From positions 1 through 6,401 of the forward strand of contig VBAE01000044.1 of assembly GCA_005882415.1 (NCBI GenBank): a stretch of 6,401 bases of DNA, in the 5' to 3' direction. The translations under genes were made by a program, and so were the position numbers. A model generated the notes under the pieces. That model was not told the origin of the DNA. It searched no databases and saw nothing but the letters and a program-made list of their open reading frames with translations. The stretch is from Alphaproteobacteria bacterium (GTDB lineage: Bacteria; Pseudomonadota; Alphaproteobacteria; Sphingomonadales; Sphingomonadaceae). This document shows, one piece after another, positions 5,280 to 6,401 of this stretch (position 1 is its first letter; each line of letters opens with the position of its first letter).

Positions 5280-6401
5280 AGCGGATTAGCGCCTGCCTGA
5301 TCGCCGCTCTGCTGGCGAGCTGCTCGATGGACCCCAAATATGTCGAGCCGGAGCTTCCGGTGCCGCCCTCCTGGCCGGTGGGCGACGCCTATCTGCGCCA
5401 GAGCGAGTCGGCGCTGCCGGCGCTTGGCTATCGCGACATCTTCCGCGATCCCCGCCTCCAGTCCCTGATCGCCCAGGCGCTGGCCAACAACCGAGACCTG
5501 CGCATCGCCGCCGCCAATATCGCCGTCGCCCGCGAGCAATACCGCATCCAGCGGGCCGAGCGGCTGCCGCAGGTCGACGCGGGGGGCGGCGCCAACGTCT
5601 CCGGCGGCGGCGGCAATGGTGGCACCCGCGCCAATTTCTCGACCAATGTCGGCATTTCCAATTTCGAGATCGACCTGTTCGGGCGGGTCGCATCGCTCAC
5701 CCGCGCCCAGCAGAACCGCTATTTCGCAACGGAAGCTGCGGCTCGGGCGACCCGGCTGGCGCTGGTCGCCGACGTCGCCAATGCCTGGCTGACCTATGGC
5801 GCCGACGCCAGCCTGCTTCGGATCGCCCAGGAGACGGTCACGAGCGCCCAAGAGAGCGTGCGCCTGACCCGAGCGCGCCTCCAGGGCGGCATCGCGCCGC
5901 GCACCGACCTTCGCCAGGCCGAGCAGATATTGGCCGCCGCCCAGTCCGACGTCGCCGAGCAGCGCACCGCGCTCGCCCAGGACGTGAACCTCCTCCAGCT
6001 CCTCGTCGGTGCGCCGATCGACCCCACCCTGCTCCCCGTCTCGATCGAGGAAGCGGCGCCGCGGATCGCGGAGCTTCCGAGCGGCCTCGATTCGCGGATC
6101 CTGCTCCGCCGGCCGGACGTGCTCGAAGCCGAATATCAGCTCCGCGCCGCCAATGCCGAGATCGGCGCCGCTCGCGCCGCCTTATTCCCGACCATCTCGC
6201 TGACCGGCCTGCTCGGCCTCGCCAGCGGAGCGCTGACCGGCCTGTTCAGCGGCGGCGCCTTCAGCTGGTCGGCGGGCGCCAACGTCAATTACCCGATCTT
6301 CCGCGCCGGGGCCGGGCGGGCCGGGGTGCGGCTCAGCGAGGCGCAGCGGACCGCGGCGCTCGGCAGCTACGAACGGGCGATCCAGACTGCCTTCCGCGAA
6401 G
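5276..6401 (+). CDS. RND efflux outer-membrane channel lipoprotein, OprM/NodT-type (partial, runs off the window)
   Basis: This is the outer-membrane exit duct of the efflux system. The frame opens at ATG 5276 and stays open to the window end, giving 375 complete codons; OprM-type proteins usually have about 470-490, so roughly the last fifth is missing. The signal peptide ends in the lipobox LASC with the lipidated Cys at 16, followed by the typical PKYVEPELPVP start of the mature protein. The first repeat of the outer-membrane efflux domain includes FRDPRLQSLIAQALANNRDL and EIDLFGRV (131-138). The long periplasmic helices follow, with GIAPRTDLRQAE between them. The second repeat begins with the diagnostic LLRRPDV (276-282), AEIGAARAALFPTISL and the strand YPIF. 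A Gly-rich stretch around residues 103-117 lies in the first predicted beta-hairpin, probably the surface loop. The family is very secure; the substrate is unknown. Confidence 0.95.
   Translation, partial: MKRISACLIAALLASCSMDPKYVEPELPVPPSWPVGDAYLRQSESALPALGYRDIFRDPRLQSLIAQALANNRDLRIAAANIAVAREQYRIQRAERLPQVDAGGGANVSGGGGNGGTRANFSTNVGISNFEIDLFGRVASLTRAQQNRYFATEAAARATRLALVADVANAWLTYGADASLLRIAQETVTSAQESVRLTRARLQGGIAPRTDLRQAEQILAAAQSDVAEQRTALAQDVNLLQLLVGAPIDPTLLPVSIEEAAPRIAELPSGLDSRILLRRPDVLEAEYQLRAANAEIGAARAALFPTISLTGLLGLASGALTGLFSGGAFSWSAGANVNYPIFRAGAGRAGVRLSEAQRTAALGSYERAIQTAFRE

Overview
The window suggests a GC-rich alphaproteobacterium, most likely of the Sphingomonadales. I base this on base composition, the style of the efflux proteins and a candidate EcfG-type promoter; I could not run a database search. 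The main content is a tripartite RND multidrug-efflux operon on the + strand. A short unrelated cassette of lower GC lies upstream.

Layout. Positions 1-631 hold the end of an unknown gene (or a 36-residue small gene) and, 3 nt later, a 168-codon gene of unknown function. These are near 50% GC in a row I counted (241-300), against 85% in a row of the efflux operon (1261-1320). Positions 632-930 are a non-coding gap with several short inverted repeats and a candidate stress-type (EcfG) promoter. Then come three tightly coupled genes. The first is a periplasmic membrane-fusion lipoprotein (about 931-2127). The second is an AcrB/MexB-like HAE1 inner-membrane pump (2127-5279), whose start overlaps the previous stop by 1 nt (TGATG). 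The third is an OprM-like outer-membrane channel lipoprotein (5276 to the window end, truncated), which overlaps by 4 nt (ATGA). Together they would form one envelope-spanning, proton-driven export channel. No regulator gene is present in the window.

The most notable observation is inside the pump gene. A 29-bp stretch at 2540-2568 is present again as a perfect reverse complement at 2639-2667. The second copy sits where the family has a conserved segment of about 24 residues (AcrB 174-197, including drug-pocket Phe178). The result is a net loss of exactly 16 codons with the frame kept. The proton-relay pair confirms the count: it lies at residues 391-392 here and at 407-408 in AcrB. This looks like a recent local template-switch mutation, or an assembly/amplification artefact. 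Either way it probably damages or reshapes the drug-binding porter domain, while the proton-relay residues remain intact.
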